The notes: generated from the letters alone by a model not told the origin. Counted from the stretch's first letter, positions 46,148-57,148 are shown. The stretch is DNA of 64,000 bases from Luteimicrobium album (GCF_030161555.1 NZ_BSUK01000001.1:3224001-3288000), one strand, 5' to 3'. Translations and numbers: made by a program.

Positions 46148-46177
46148 CTACCCGTTGGAACCGCGGAGGAGGAACGG

Positions 46178-46540
46178 ATGCCAGTGGTCGTCGGGGTGCT
46201 CTCCACGCCGGAAGGGACGCGCGCGCTCGACGCCGCCGTCACCGAGGCGGCCCGTCGCGCGACGGCCCTCGTCCTCGTGCCGGGGCGTTCCGACGACGGC
46301 GTGCAGCCGGCGCTCGAGGCGGCGCGGGAGGCGGGCGTCGACGCCCGGCTGGCCCCGCCGAGCGAGGAGAGCGAGTTCGCGGCGAGGCTCGTCGAGGCAG
46401 CGGAGCGGACGGCTGCCGAGGTGGTGGTGATCGGTCTGCGCCGGCGCAGCCCCGTCGGCAAGCTGATCCTCGGGGCGGGCGCGCAGCGGATCCTGCTCGA
46501 CGCGCCGTGCCCGGTGCTCGCGGTCAAGCCCGAGTCCTGA
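46178..46540 (+). CDS. Universal stress protein (UspA) family, single domain
   Basis: 120 residues. PVVVGVLSTPEGTRALDAAVTEA at the N-terminus and the nucleotide-binding ending VVVIGLRRRSPVGKLILGAGAQRILLDAPCPVLAVK are typical; the GxxG(9x)G(S/T) motif appears as GLRRRSPVGK...GAGAQR. It probably binds ATP or a related nucleotide and acts in stress or dormancy. GGAGGAGG precedes ATG 46178. The 229 bp that follow hold only a weak hairpin (46541-46584) and the sigA promoter. Confidence 0.88.
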   Translation: MPVVVGVLSTPEGTRALDAAVTEAARRATALVLVPGRSDDGVQPALEAAREAGVDARLAPPSEESEFAARLVEAAERTAAEVVVIGLRRRSPVGKLILGAGAQRILLDAPCPVLAVKPES

Positions 46541-46697
46541 CCTGCGAAGACGCGCCCCTCGCTGGGTCGTCGAGTCGTCGCAGGCGGGTCGGTCCCGCGG
46601 AATACCTGGGCTCGTCGGGGCGTTGTCGCCCTCAGATCACCCCAGAATCCCACCCGCCCGAGGCCGTCTGTCGAGCCCCGGGGACGTGACCGGCCGG

Positions 46698-46703
46698 TAC
46701 AAT
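46698..46703 (+). promoter_or_regulatory. -10 box of the sigA promoter
   Basis: TACAAT, close to the consensus and unusually AT-rich for this genome, 66 nt before the sigA start. I cannot place a clear -35 box. Confidence 0.55.
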
Positions 46704-46769
46704 GGTAACCACGCCGGCACGTCCGACCGGTGACTCGCCGTCTGCCCCCCGCCAGCCGAAAGGTCGTTC

Positions 46770-48374
<1,605 letters not shown>

Positions 48375-48387
48375 GCCACCACGCTCC

Positions 48388-48425
48388 ACGAACGGCCCGG
48401 ACGCTCTGGCGTCCGGGCCGTTCGT
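48388..48425 (+). terminator. Terminator of sigA
   Basis: A perfect 17-bp stem (48388-48404 with 48409-48425) and TCTG loop. It may also serve the convergent desaturase gene. Confidence 0.9.
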
Positions 48426-48472
48426 CGTCTGCGCCCGACGACGCGCGGCCGGGAGCCGCGCCGACGCCGCGC

Positions 48473-49539
48473 TCAGCGGCGCAGGCGGTGGAAGGTGGGG
48501 CAGTCGAACGGGTCGCGCGCGCTGAGCCCCACCTGGTTCAGGTAGCGCACGACGATCCCGTACGACGCGATCAGGCTCGTCTCGGTGTACGGGACGCCGA
48601 CCTCGGCGCAGTGCTCGCGGACGAGCCGCCGGGCGGCGATGAGGTGCGGCCGCGGCATGCTGGGGAACAGGTGGTGCTCGATCTGCGACCCGAGGCCGCC
48701 CAGGAGGAGGTTGACCCCCAGCCGCCGCGGATGTTCCGGGACGTCAGCACCTGCTTGGACAGGAAGTCGACGCGCGACGTCGGCGGCAGGATGGCCATGC
48801 CCTTGTGGTTCGGGGCGAACGACGCGCCCATGTAGACGCCGAGGACGGCACCCCACACGCCGAGGAACACGAGCGCGATCCCGAGCGGCATCGCCCAGAG
48901 GACGAAGGCGACGCCGAGCACGAGCCGCACGGCGATGGTCGTGAGCTCGCCGCGGCCGGCACCCTCGCGCACGCGGTCGACGCTCGACCGGAGCGACGTC
49001 ACGTGCAGGTTGAGGCCCTCGAGCGTGAGCAGCGGGAAGAACAGCCAGCCCTGGTAGCGGTTCACGAGGGCCTTGAGCCCGCGGGCGCGCGCGGCGTGCT
49101 CGGGGAGGAACGACACGACGCCCTCGGCGATGTCCGGGTCGGCGCCCGCCTTGTTGGGGTTGGCGTGGTGCCGCGAGTGCTTGACGGTCCACCAGGAGTA
49201 GCTGATCCCGACGACGGCGTTCGCGAGGACGCGTCCGAGGCGGTCGTTCGCGCGGCCCGAGGCGAAGACCTGGCGGTGGGCCGCCTCGTGGGCGACGAAC
49301 GCGAGCTGCGTCATGACGACGCCGAGCGCGGCCGCGAGGGCGAGCTGCCACCACGACGGGCCGAGCGCGACGACGCCGACGACGATCGCGGCGAGCGCGA
49401 CCCCGAGCACGGCGAGCAGCGTCGGGTAGAAGCCGGTCGTGCGGGCGAGGAGCCCGCTCTCACGGACGGTGCGCGAGAGCTCGGTGAACGAGCTGGTCAC
49501 GCGGTTGGGGCGGTCAGGGGCTGCAGCGGTGGTCGTCAC
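48473..49539 (-). CDS. Membrane fatty acid desaturase (frameshifted in this sequence)
   Basis: About 355 residues. Three histidine boxes bind the di-iron centre: HEAAHRQVF, HSRHHANPN and QIEHHLFPSMPR. Four membrane helices lie between them. It introduces a double bond into membrane acyl chains using O2 and electrons from a partner not seen here. One C added to run 48715-48719 joins NIRGGWG to VNLLLGGLGSQ and restores the third histidine box. Leaderless TAGCGT before GTG 49539. Confidence 0.9.
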
Positions 49540-49545
49540 ACCTCG

Positions 49546-49551
49546 ACGCTA
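49546..49551 (-). promoter_or_regulatory. -10 box of a leaderless promoter (desaturase)
   Basis: TAGCGT on the minus strand, 6 nt before GTG 49539. Confidence 0.55.
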
Positions 49552-49678
49552 GGAACCGTGCCGCGCGCCGTCTGTGGTGCCCTCCCTCGACCCGGGTGGG
49601 GCTGTCCCCCGTGGTCCGGCGGGGGAGGCCCGCCGTCCGGGCCTTGCCCGCGCTGCGCCGTCGGGCGGGGAGCACGAA

Positions 49679-49705
49679 GGCCCCCACCCGTCCCGGGTGG
49701 GGGCC
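49679..49705 (-). terminator. Terminator of the DUF7455 gene
   Basis: GGCCCCCACCCG (49679-49690) pairs exactly with 49694-49705 across a 3-nt loop. The rest of the 223-bp gap before the desaturase shows only GC-rich partial repeats. Confidence 0.8.
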
Positions 49706-49762
49706 AACGCCTGGTTCAGGGGGCGCGACGCACACCACGTCGCGGTCGAGGTCGGGAAGCGC

Positions 49763-49957
49763 TCAGCGTGCTCCGTGGTCGGCCAGGAGCCGGTCGGTCT
49801 CGTCCTGGACGGACGTCGCGACGTCCGCGTAGGCGGCGGCGTGCTCCCGTGCGTGGTGCGCACAGAACAGCAGCTCGCCGCTGGCGAGGACCACGCGGAC
49901 GTACGCCTGGGCGCCGCAGCGGTCGCAGCGGTCGGCAGCGGTCAGGGTCTCGGTCAT
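49763..49957 (-). CDS. DUF7455-like small zinc-ribbon-type protein
   Basis: 64 residues. LTAADRCDRCGAQAYVRVVLASGELLFCAHHAREH carries CxxC and CxHH, which could bind one zinc ion. The remainder is a helix (VATSVQDETDRLL). In related genomes this small protein sits next to sigA and a topoisomerase, as here; its role is unknown. ATG 49957 is the fold start. A GTG at 49966 with a TACATG box upstream is an alternative leaderless start. Confidence 0.8.
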   Translation of the reverse strand: MTETLTAADRCDRCGAQAYVRVVLASGELLFCAHHAREHAAAYADVATSVQDETDRLLADHGAR

Positions 49958-50114
49958 CGTGCTCACGAGAACATGTAACCATCGCACGCGCTCCGGCATG
50001 CCCTCGAACGGCCTCGGGAGCCCCCTCGTTCGCTCCGCGCGTAGCCCGCGGCCGTCCGGGCGGCGGTCCGTGTGACCCACGGCACGCCTGCGACGGTCTG
50101 TCTGCGGGAGCGCC

Positions 50115-50120
50115 TACCCT
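50115..50120 (+). promoter_or_regulatory. -10 box of a leaderless promoter (topoisomerase IV B)
   Basis: TACCCT, 7 nt before GTG 50128. Confidence 0.45.
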
Positions 50121-50127
50121 GGTCCCC

Positions 50128-52256
50128 GTGACGACCACCTCCGCCGAGTCCAGCTACACCGCACGGCACCTGTCCGTCCTCGAGGGGCTCGAGGCCGTCC
50201 GCAAGCGACCCGGCATGTACATCGGGACCACGGACTCGCGCGGTCTCATGCACTGCCTGTGGGAGATCATCGACAACTCGGTCGACGAGGCCCTGGGTGG
50301 GTTCTGCACTCACATCCGGGTCGTGCTGCACGCGGACGCGTCGGTCACGGTCGAGGACGACGGCCGCGGCATCCCCGTGGACATCGAGCCGAAGACCGGC
50401 CTGACCGGCGTCGAGGTCGTCTACACCAAGCTGCACGCGGGCGGGAAGTTCGGCGGCGGCTCGTACACGGCGTCGGGCGGCCTGCACGGCGTCGGCGCGT
50501 CGGTCGTCAACGCGCTGTCCTCGCGGCTCGACGTCGACGTCGACCGCGGCGGCAAGACGCACCGCATGACGTTCCACCGAGGCGAACCGGGCACGTTCAC
50601 GGACCCCGCGACCGGCCCGTCGCCCGAGAGCCCGTTCGCGCCGTTCGTGTCGCGGTCGGAGCTGGCCGTCGTCGGCAAGGTTGCCCGCGGACGCACGGGC
50701 ACGCGCGTGCGCTACTGGGCCGACCGGCAGATCTTCCCGAAGTCCGCGGTCTTCTCCTACGACGAGCTCGTGACGCGCGTGCGTCAGACGACGTTCCTCG
50801 TCCCGGGCCTGGAGATCACGGTCCGCGACGAGCGCGGCCTCGCGGGCACGCCGGGGAGTCCGGCCCGCACGAGGAGACGTTCGTCCACACGGGCGGCTCG
50901 GTGGACTTCGTCGACTACCTCGCGCCGGACACCCCTGTCACCGCGACGTGGCGCCTCGAGGGCTCGGGCACGTTCACCGAGACGGTCCCGGTGCTCGACG
51001 AGCGGGGCCACATGACGCCCAAGGCGGTCGAGCGCGAGTGCGAGGTCGACGTCGCGCTGCGCTGGGGCACCGGCTACGAGACCGAGCTGCGCACCTTCGT
51101 CAACATCATCTCGACGCCCAAGGGCGGCACCCACCAGGCCGGCTTCGAGCAGGGCCTGCTCAAGGTCGTGCGCAAGGCCGTGGAGACGAACGCGCGTCGG
51201 CTCAAGGTCAGCACGCGCGACGCGAGCGAGAAGATCGAGAAGGATGACGTCCTCGCGGGCATGACCGCCGTCGTCACCGTCCGGCTCGCGGAGCCGCAGT
51301 TCGAGGGCCAGACCAAGGAGGTCCTCGGCACGGGGCCGGTGCGGGCGATCGTGTCGCGCGTCGTCGAGAAGCAGCTCACGGCGCTGTTCGGGTCGACCAA
51401 GCGCGACGACAAGGCGCAGACCTCGTTGCTGCTCGACAAGGTGGTCTCCGAGATGCGGGCACGCGTGAGCGCGCGCAAGCAGAAGGAGATCTCGCGCCGC
51501 AAGAACGCGCTCGAGACGTCGTCCCTGCCGTCGAAGCTCGCGGACTGCCGCACCGACGACGTCGAGCGGTCGGAGCTGTTCATCGTCGAGGGCGACAGCG
51601 CGCTCGGCACCGCCCGGCTCGCGCGCAGCTCGGAGTTCCAGGCGCTGCTGCCGATCCGGGGCAAGATCCTCAACGTCCAGAAGGCGTCGATCTCCGACAT
51701 GCTCCGCAACGCCGAGTGCGCGGCGATCATCCAGGTGCTCGGCGCGGGCTCGGGGCGCTCGTTCGACCTCGAGGCCGCGCGCTACGGGAAGATCGTCATG
51801 ATGACGGACGCCGACGTCGACGGCGCCCACATCCGCACCCTGCTGCTCACCCTGTTCTTCCGGTACATGCGCCCGCTGCTCGATGCCGGGCGCGTCTACG
51901 CGGCCGTCCCGCCGCTGCACCGCGTCGAGGTGATCGGCGCCGGCTCGCGCAAGAACGAGTACGTCTACACGTACTCGGAGGCCGAGCTCCAGGCGACCCT
52001 GAAGAAGCTCGACAAGGCGGGCCGCCGGTACAAGGACGACATCCAGCGGTACAAGGGCCTCGGCGAGATGGATGCCGACCAGCTCGCGGAGACCACGATG
52101 GACCCGCGTCACCGCACCCTGCGTCGCGTCACCGCCGCGGACGCGGAGGCCGCGGAGCGCGTGTTCGAGCTGCTCATGGGCTCCGACGTCGCGCCCCGCA
52201 AGGACTTCATCGTCGCGGGCGCCGCGAACCTCGACCGGGACCGCATCGACGCCTGA
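50128..52256 (+). CDS. parE: DNA topoisomerase IV subunit B / GyrB paralogue (frameshifted in this sequence)
   Basis: About 709 residues. GHKL ATPase domain: RKRPGMYIGTTDSRGLMH, IIDNSVDEAL, EDDGRGIPV, GGLHGVGASVVNAL. The Toprim domain has EGDSALGTARLARSSEFQALLPIRGKI and MMTDADVDGAHIRTLLLT. The EGDSALG form (GyrB has EGDSAGG) and SSEFQALLPIRGKILNVQKAS suit the ParE-like type. Some Actinobacteria, including Cellulomonas relatives, carry this second GyrB/ParE. One G added to run 50853-50856 joins GLAGTPG to ESGPHEETFVHTGG. No subunit A gene is in the window. Confidence 0.9.
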
Positions 52257-52324
52257 CCCGGTGTCGCGACGCGGCGGCCCGGTCGTCGTAGCGTGGGAGG
52301 ACCGGACCGACCCGAGGAGAGCCC

Positions 52325-52750
52325 GTGAGCGTCGTCGACCCTTCCACCCCGCCGGGAGCGCAGGCCGCTGAGCGCCTGCCGACCGAGGTGGTGATCTGGT
52401 TCGTGTCCGTCTCGCCGACCGGCCGGCCGGCTCCCACACCCGTGTGGTTCTGGTGGGACGGAGCGGACGAGGTCGTCATCCGCACCCAGCCGGGCACCAA
52501 GAAGCTCCGCAACGTCGCCGCGAACCCGCACGTCGCGCTCCACCTCAACAGCACCGCGGACGGCGGACGCGTCGTCGTGCTCGCCGGGGAGGCACGCGTC
52601 GACCCGGACGGCATCACCGACGACGAGAAGGCCGCGATCCTCGGCAAGTACGCGGAGGCGATCCGCGGACTCGGGACCGACGGCGAGGGCTTCATCCGCG
52701 GCTACTCCGAGACCGTGCGCGTGACGCTCACCGGCCTGCGGGGCTTCTGA
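52325..52750 (+). CDS. TIGR03667-type PPOX-fold, F420-dependent enzyme-like protein
   Basis: 141 residues of split-barrel flavin/deazaflavin fold: FVSVSPTGRPAPTPVWFWWDG, VVIRTQPGTKKLRNVAANPHVALHLN, GRVVVLAGEARVD. The layout agrees with TIGR03667 (relatives of Rv3369), presumed to bind F420 or flavin. The reaction is unknown. GTG 52325 follows GAGGAGAG. A TAGCGT at about 52289 may be its -10 box. Confidence 0.85.
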   Translation: MSVVDPSTPPGAQAAERLPTEVVIWFVSVSPTGRPAPTPVWFWWDGADEVVIRTQPGTKKLRNVAANPHVALHLNSTADGGRVVVLAGEARVDPDGITDDEKAAILGKYAEAIRGLGTDGEGFIRGYSETVRVTLTGLRGF

Positions 52751-52784
52751 GGCCGGCCCGACGCGCGGCCACCGCTCCGGTGCG

Positions 52785-53018
52785 TCAGCTGCGCCGCGCG
52801 ACGGGCGCCCCGGCCCGCAGAGCACGCGGGATCTCGGCCACGTCGTCGACGGCGGCGCTCATCCGGGCGACGTCAGCGGCGGAGGCGGGGGAGTCGACTG
52901 CGACCTCGTACGTGACGCCCGTGGAACGCCAGTCGTCGTCGAAGCCGCCGTCGGCCCCGACGACCCCCGAACGCAGCGTCCCGGCGCTCGCACGGACCCC
53001 GAACGGTGACAGCTCCAT
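52785..53018 (-). CDS. Small hypothetical protein, 77 aa, resembling the C-terminal end of OsmC-type proteins
   Basis: Begins MELSPFGVRASAGTLRSG and ends VDDVAEIPRALRAGAPVARRS. The second half (VTYEVAVDSPASAADVARM...VAEIPRALR) reminds me of the last part of OsmC/Ohr-like proteins, but the redox cysteines and N-terminal domain are absent. It may be a remnant or an independent short protein. ATG 53018 has no clear ribosome-binding site; a CACACT box lies about 8 nt upstream. Confidence 0.45.
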   Translation of the reverse strand: MELSPFGVRASAGTLRSGVVGADGGFDDDWRSTGVTYEVAVDSPASAADVARMSAAVDDVAEIPRALRAGAPVARRS

Positions 53019-53106
53019 CTCACGAGTGTGCGCCGCGGGAAGCCGGCGTGCGCCCGCTGGGCGCGTCCGGTGCGCGGACGCCCGCCGTTTCGGGCGGCGG
53101 ACTCCC

Positions 53107-53112
53107 TAGGAT
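53107..53112 (+). promoter_or_regulatory. -10 box of a leaderless promoter (DUF4430 lipoprotein)
   Basis: TAGGAT, 6 nt before ATG 53119. Confidence 0.55.
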
Positions 53113-53118
53113 GAGCCC

Positions 53119-53604
53119 ATGACCACCCCGCACGTCGGCCCCACGAGGCGCGCCCGGACGACCCCCGCCCGACGACGAGCCCTCCTGGCCGTCGCCGTGC
53201 CCGCCGCCCTGGTGGCCGGGCTGCTCGCGGGGTGCGCGTCGTCGCCGTCGGACGGGCCCGCGACCGGGACGCAGACGGCGGCGCCCTGGCCGTCGGGGGT
53301 CACGCCCAGCGCGACCCCGACCGACCAGTTCACGCGCGACGCGGACGGCAACGTCACCGGCATCACGTACCCGGGCGAGGACGGCGAGACGGCGCTCGAC
53401 CTGTTGCTCGGCGTCGACCCGAGCGCCAAGGTGCAGGGGGAGGGCAAGAACGCGTTCGTCGTCGGGATCGGCGGCCGCACCGCCGACGACGCGAAGCACG
53501 AGTTCTGGTCGCTCGAGGTCGACGGCACGCAGGCACAGGTGGGCGCGGGCTCGCTGAAGACGAAGGACGGGGAGACCATCACGTGGACGCTCGCGACGTA
53601 CTGA
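53119..53604 (+). CDS. DUF4430-like lipoprotein
   Basis: 161 residues. Signal peptide with Arg-rich start, hydrophobic core (LAVAVPAALVAGLLAG) and lipobox LAGCASS (Cys about residue 38), so exported and lipid-anchored. The mature domain contains GITYPGEDGETALDLLLGVDPS and HEFWSLEVDGTQAQVGAGSLKTKDGETITWTL. This is the short beta domain of DUF4430, related to the C-terminal domain of transcobalamin. It overlaps the next gene by 22 bp, so the pair probably acts together in binding and uptake of a small molecule. Confidence 0.8.
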   Translation: MTTPHVGPTRRARTTPARRRALLAVAVPAALVAGLLAGCASSPSDGPATGTQTAAPWPSGVTPSATPTDQFTRDADGNVTGITYPGEDGETALDLLLGVDPSAKVQGEGKNAFVVGIGGRTADDAKHEFWSLEVDGTQAQVGAGSLKTKDGETITWTLATY

Positions 53605-54196
53605 GCCCCTGTCCTGGCGTGACCTGGCCCACCGGTGGTGGCGGGTCGCGGTGGTCGTCGCGCTGCTCGTCGTCGCCGTCGTGTGGCGGCTCGTCAAGAA
53701 CGACCTGGGCGCGCCTCCGAACCTCGAGCTGGCGACGGCCGCGACGTTCGCGGGCGCCCCGCTCCTGCGTAACCGGACCGCCGCCGTGGCACCGCTCGTC
53801 GTGGCGATCGTGAGCGACCTCGTGCTCGGCAACACGTCGATCCTCGTGTTCACGTGGTCCGCGTGGGCGGTGATCGGCGTCGCCTCGGTGCTGCTGCCAC
53901 GGCTCCGCGGCGGACGCCACAGCGGCTGGAAGCGGTACGCCGCGGCGCTCGGCTTCGGCGTCGGGGCCTCCGTGTGGTTCTTCCTCTGGACGAACTTCGG
54001 CGTGTGGGTCGTGAGCGACGGTTCCTGGTACCCGCGGACGGTCGGCGGGCTCGTCGACTGCTACGTCGCGGGCCTGCCGTTCGCGCGGCCCATGCTCGTC
54101 GGCAACCTCGTGCTCGTGCCCCTCGCGGCGGGCCTGGTGACGCTCGTCGAGCGGCTGGAGCGCGCAGCCCAGCGCCGCGCCGTCGCCGCGCACTGA
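53583..54196 (+). CDS. ECF-transporter-S-component-like membrane protein (DUF6580 type; frameshift near the start)
   Basis: About 204 residues with about five membrane helices, including WRLVKNDLGAPPNLELATAATFAGA (a conserved ECF-like loop), VLPLVVAIVSDLVLGN-like VAIVSDLVLGNTSILVF and GASVWFFLWTNFGVWV. GTG 53583 reads MDARDVLSP; one C added to run 53606-53609 continues LSWRDLAHRWWRVAVV. Starting at GTG 53651 would drop the first 22 or so residues. DUF6580/ECF-like proteins are predicted small-molecule (vitamin) transporters. No energising EcfA/T genes are nearby, which is common for shared modules. Confidence 0.75.
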
Positions 54197-54206
54197 GCGT
54201 GCCGCG

Positions 54207-54815
54207 GTGAGGGCCGGTCGGTTCGGGCTCACACCCGCGACGCGGACGCTCGGCCTGCTCGACGGCGCGGGGACGGCGCTGCGGGCGGACGGGTTGAGCC
54301 AGTCACCGGTGGCCTATCTGGACTTCACGCTCGACGGGGAACGGGTCCACGACGTCGTCACGCGTTGCGTCGGGCACGAGCCCGACGACGTGTCGGCGCT
54401 CCAGGACGCCTGGCCGATTGGGGCGGTGGAGGCGATCGAGCGGCTGCTCGGTCTCGCCGATCCCGACCTGCCGGACGGTCGGGCGTCGATCTACGTCTGC
54501 CCGGAGTGCCAGGACCTCGGCTGCCGTGCGGTCACCGCGCTGGTCCGGTTCACCGACAACACGGTCGAGTGGTCTGACCTTGGGTTCCAGAACGAGAACT
54601 TCCCCGACGTCGACCTGGTCGACGACGACGGGGCAGCCCTCTCCTTCGAGTTCGGTCGTGCGCGGTACGAGGAGGTCCTGCGGGGCGAACTCGTACGGTT
54701 CCGCGAGCTGTCCGTCGGGTGGGTGCACCCGCGGACGGCGGAGCGGCGCCGTCGTCGGCAGAGGTGGCTCGCGCGGCTCCGGATGCCGTTTCGCGGACCC
54801 TCAGGGCGAGCCTGA
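54207..54815 (+). CDS. Hypothetical protein with a CPECxDLGC motif, 202 aa
   Basis: I do not recognise a named family. VAYLDFTLDGERVHDVVTRCVG and LLGLADPDLPDGRASIYVCPECQDLGCRAVTALVRF are the clearest blocks; the C-x2-C-x4-C cluster could bind zinc. WSDLGFQNENFPDV and FRELSVGWVHPRTAERRRRR follow. The base composition is slightly less GC-rich than neighbours. GTG 54207 begins 10 bp after the ECF-like gene, with GCGGTGAGG as a possible weak ribosome-binding site. Possibly an accessory gene or an immunity-like protein, but this is a guess. Confidence 0.65.
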   Translation: MRAGRFGLTPATRTLGLLDGAGTALRADGLSQSPVAYLDFTLDGERVHDVVTRCVGHEPDDVSALQDAWPIGAVEAIERLLGLADPDLPDGRASIYVCPECQDLGCRAVTALVRFTDNTVEWSDLGFQNENFPDVDLVDDDGAALSFEFGRARYEEVLRGELVRFRELSVGWVHPRTAERRRRRQRWLARLRMPFRGPSGRA

Positions 54816-54858
54816 GATCGAGACCTTCGAGTCAAACCCTGAGGTGGAGCCTGAGGGT
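54797..54858. repeat. Cluster of CCTGAG repeats between convergent genes
   Basis: ACCCTCAGG (54797-54805) and its complement CCTGAGGGT (54850-54858) enclose two further copies, CCTGAG (54811-54816) and CCCTGAGG (54837-54844). The outer arms can form a hairpin, so a terminator is the simplest reading. Confidence 0.5.
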
Positions 54859-54869
54859 TAGTGTGCTCG

Positions 54870-55072
54870 TCAGCCCCGCAGGACCGTGTCCATCGCCTTG
54901 CCGCGCGCGAGCTCGTCGACGAGCTTGTCGAGGTACCGGATCTTCTGCATGAGCGGGTCCTCGACGTCCTCGACCCGCACCCCGCACACCACACAGGTGA
55001 TGAGCCTCGCGTCCGGGTTGAGGTGCGCCGCTTCGGGTAGACGTCGCCGACGCTCGTCGTGAAGATCTTCAT
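54870..55072 (-). CDS. Small conserved protein with a CxxC motif, 67 aa (frameshifted)
   Basis: Starts [13 protein letters not shown]; after one G added to run 55035-55037 it continues [48 protein letters not shown]. The middle holds CVVCG, and the rest is predicted helical. Small actinobacterial proteins of this type exist, as I recall without known function. Start ATG 55072. Divergent from the YihY gene. Confidence 0.6.
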
Positions 55073-55172
55073 GGCTTGCCTCGCGGTGGGGTTGCCCCCG
55101 GTCTCGCCGCCCGCGCGTCCGTCGTCGGGCCGACGGCGGCCCCCCGACGGGCGTGCGCTCGCACCCCGTGCA

Positions 55173-55178
55173 CAGACT
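55173..55178 (+). promoter_or_regulatory. -10 box of a leaderless promoter (YihY gene)
   Basis: CAGACT, 5 nt before ATG 55184. Confidence 0.35.
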
Positions 55179-55183
55179 GGAGC

Positions 55184-56227
55184 ATGGCTGAGGACCAGGT
55201 GGAGGAGCCGTCGTCGCCCACGGAGCTGACGAAGCCGTCGTGGGGGTACGTCGCGAAGCGCACGTTCCGGGAGTTCCAGGCCGACGGCGGGCAGGACCTT
55301 GCCGCCGCCCTGACGTTCTACGCACTCCTCGCCGCGGCGCCCGCGACGGTCGCGCTCGTGTCGCTGCTCGGGTTCGTCGGCGACCCGCAGAAGGCCATCG
55401 ACGACACCCTCGACACGATCAAGGACTTCGCGCCGCCGCAGACGCTCGACCAGGTCGAGTCGTTCATCCGCCCGATCGCGGGCAGCACCGGGTCGGGGTG
55501 GGCGTTCGTCATCGGTCTCGTGCTGGCGCTGTGGTCGGCGTCGGGGTTCGTCGGAGCGTTCGGCCGGGCGATGAACCGCGTCTACGGGGTGCCGGAGGGG
55601 CGGCCCGTGTGGAAGCTGCGGCCGTGGCTCCTGCTCGTGACGGCCGTCGTGTTCGTGATCGTCGTGGCGATCATCGCGGCGATGGTGCTGTCGGGATCGA
55701 TCGCGCACCAGGTCGGGGACCTCGTCGGGCTGTCGAGCACCGCCGTGACGGTGTGGAACATCGTCAAGTGGCCGGTGATCGTGGTGCTGGCCGTGATCCT
55801 CGTCGCGCTCCTGTACTGGGCGACGCCCAACGTCAAGCAGACCAAGTTCCGCTGGATCAGCCCGGGCGCCCTCGTCGCGCTCGTCGTCGCAGCGATCGCG
55901 ACGGTCGCGTTCGGCTTCTACGTCGGGCACGCGGGCAGCTACAACGCCACGTACGGGACGCTGGCCGGGCTCTTCATCCTGCTGCTGTGGATCTACCTCC
56001 TCAGCATGGTCCTGATCCTCGGGGCGGAGCTCGACGCCGAGCTCGAGCGGGGGCGCGAGCTGCAGGCGGGCGTCGCCGCGGAGGAGCAGATCCGGCTCCC
56101 GCTCCGTGACTCCACGGCGAGCGACAAGCAGGCCGTCAAGTACGCGAAGGACGTCGAGCAGGCGCGGGCGCTACGTGCCACGAACGGCGAGACCGCCGAC
56201 CCGGGCGAGGCCCGTCGCGAGAGCTGA
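55184..56227 (+). CDS. YihY/virulence factor BrkB family membrane protein
   Basis: 347 residues with six membrane helices. Family landmarks: [31 protein letters not shown] (first helix region), [58 protein letters not shown], and [37 protein letters not shown]. Function is debated (transport or envelope-related); it is not an RNase BN. The soluble tail is charged. Confidence 0.92.
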   Translation: MAEDQVEEPSSPTELTKPSWGYVAKRTFREFQADGGQDLAAALTFYALLAAAPATVALVSLLGFVGDPQKAIDDTLDTIKDFAPPQTLDQVESFIRPIAGSTGSGWAFVIGLVLALWSASGFVGAFGRAMNRVYGVPEGRPVWKLRPWLLLVTAVVFVIVVAIIAAMVLSGSIAHQVGDLVGLSSTAVTVWNIVKWPVIVVLAVILVALLYWATPNVKQTKFRWISPGALVALVVAAIATVAFGFYVGHAGSYNATYGTLAGLFILLLWIYLLSMVLILGAELDAELERGRELQAGVAAEEQIRLPLRDSTASDKQAVKYAKDVEQARALRATNGETADPGEARRES

Positions 56228-56230
56228 GAC

Positions 56231-57148
56231 CTACGGGCGGAGCACGATCTTCCCGTGCGTGTGCCCGCGCTCGAGGTCGCGGAACGCGTCCTGCACGTCG
56301 GCCAGCGGGTAGGTACGGGCGATCGGGACGTCGAGCTGTCCGCGCGCGGCGAGCCGCGCCAGCTCCCCGACGACGACGGCGCACGCGGCCGACCCCTCGC
56401 CGAGCGTCCGCGCGCCCACCCGGGCGGCCGCGGGCCAGTCGCGGATGGTGTCGACCCGCTCCGGTGCCACGGCGAGCTCGACCGCGAGGTCCACGTACCC
56501 GGTACCGACCGTGTCGACGAACGCGTCGACCCGCCCGCCGGTCGCCGCCCGGACCCGGTCCGCGACGCCGTCCCCGTACGCGACCGGGACGATGCCGTGG
56601 GACTCCAGCCACGCGTGGTTCCGCTCGCTCGCCAGCCCGACGACGCTCGCGCCGCGCAGTCTCGCGAGCTGCACGGCGATCGACCCCACACCGCCCGCCG
56701 CTCCCGCCACGACGACCGTGTCGCCCGGCCCGGCGTCGACGGCGAACACGGTCGCGTACGCCGTCGTGCCCGCCACGTACAGCGACCCGGCCACGTCCCA
56801 CGACAGGCCGCGCGGGAGCGGCACCAGGTTCACGTCGTCGACCGCCACGTACTCCGCGTGGCTCGCGCGGGCATGCGTGAACCCGAGCACCTCGTCCCCG
56901 ACCGCCCAGCCGCGCGCCTGCGAGCCCAGCGCGACGTCCACTCCTGCCAGGTCGCTGCCCTGACCCGACGGGAACGTCGCGGGCCATCGCTCGTGCCGCA
57001 GCCCCTGCCGGATCATCGCCTCGCCCGGCTGGATCCCCGCCGCTCGCACCTCGACGAGCACCTGCCCCGGCCCCGGGACCGGACGCTCGACCTCCTCGAC
57101 GCGCAGCACGTCGATGCCGCCGTACTGGTGGAGCCTGACCGCCTTCAT
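56231..57148 (-). CDS. NADP-dependent quinone-oxidoreductase-like (MDR family) enzyme
   Basis: 305 residues. GroES-like N-terminal domain starting MKAVRLHQYGGIDVLRVEEVERP, then a Rossmann domain with VVVAGAAGGVGSIAVQLARL. There are no catalytic zinc ligands, as in zeta-crystallin-like quinone reductases. The C-terminal RTYPLADVQDAFRDLERGHTHGKIVLRP is typical. The ATG start at 57148 abuts the truncated MmyB-like gene head-to-head with no room for a promoter (see findings). A paralogue of modest similarity is at 59702-60604. Confidence 0.9.
   Translation of the reverse strand: MKAVRLHQYGGIDVLRVEEVERPVPGPGQVLVEVRAAGIQPGEAMIRQGLRHERWPATFPSGQGSDLAGVDVALGSQARGWAVGDEVLGFTHARASHAEYVAVDDVNLVPLPRGLSWDVAGSLYVAGTTAYATVFAVDAGPGDTVVVAGAAGGVGSIAVQLARLRGASVVGLASERNHAWLESHGIVPVAYGDGVADRVRAATGGRVDAFVDTVGTGYVDLAVELAVAPERVDTIRDWPAAARVGARTLGEGSAACAVVVGELARLAARGQLDVPIARTYPLADVQDAFRDLERGHTHGKIVLRP

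Noticed and set aside
50128..52256. Naming the topoisomerase gene gyrB
   Set aside because: The Toprim motif reads EGDSALG with SSEFQALLPIRGKILNVQ, fitting the ParE-like second copy, and no dnaN, recF or gyrA is nearby. A gyrB name would need phylogeny.
52785..53018. Calling the 77-residue protein an OsmC/Ohr peroxiredoxin
   Set aside because: Only its last 40 residues are reminiscent and no redox cysteines are present. A profile search would decide.
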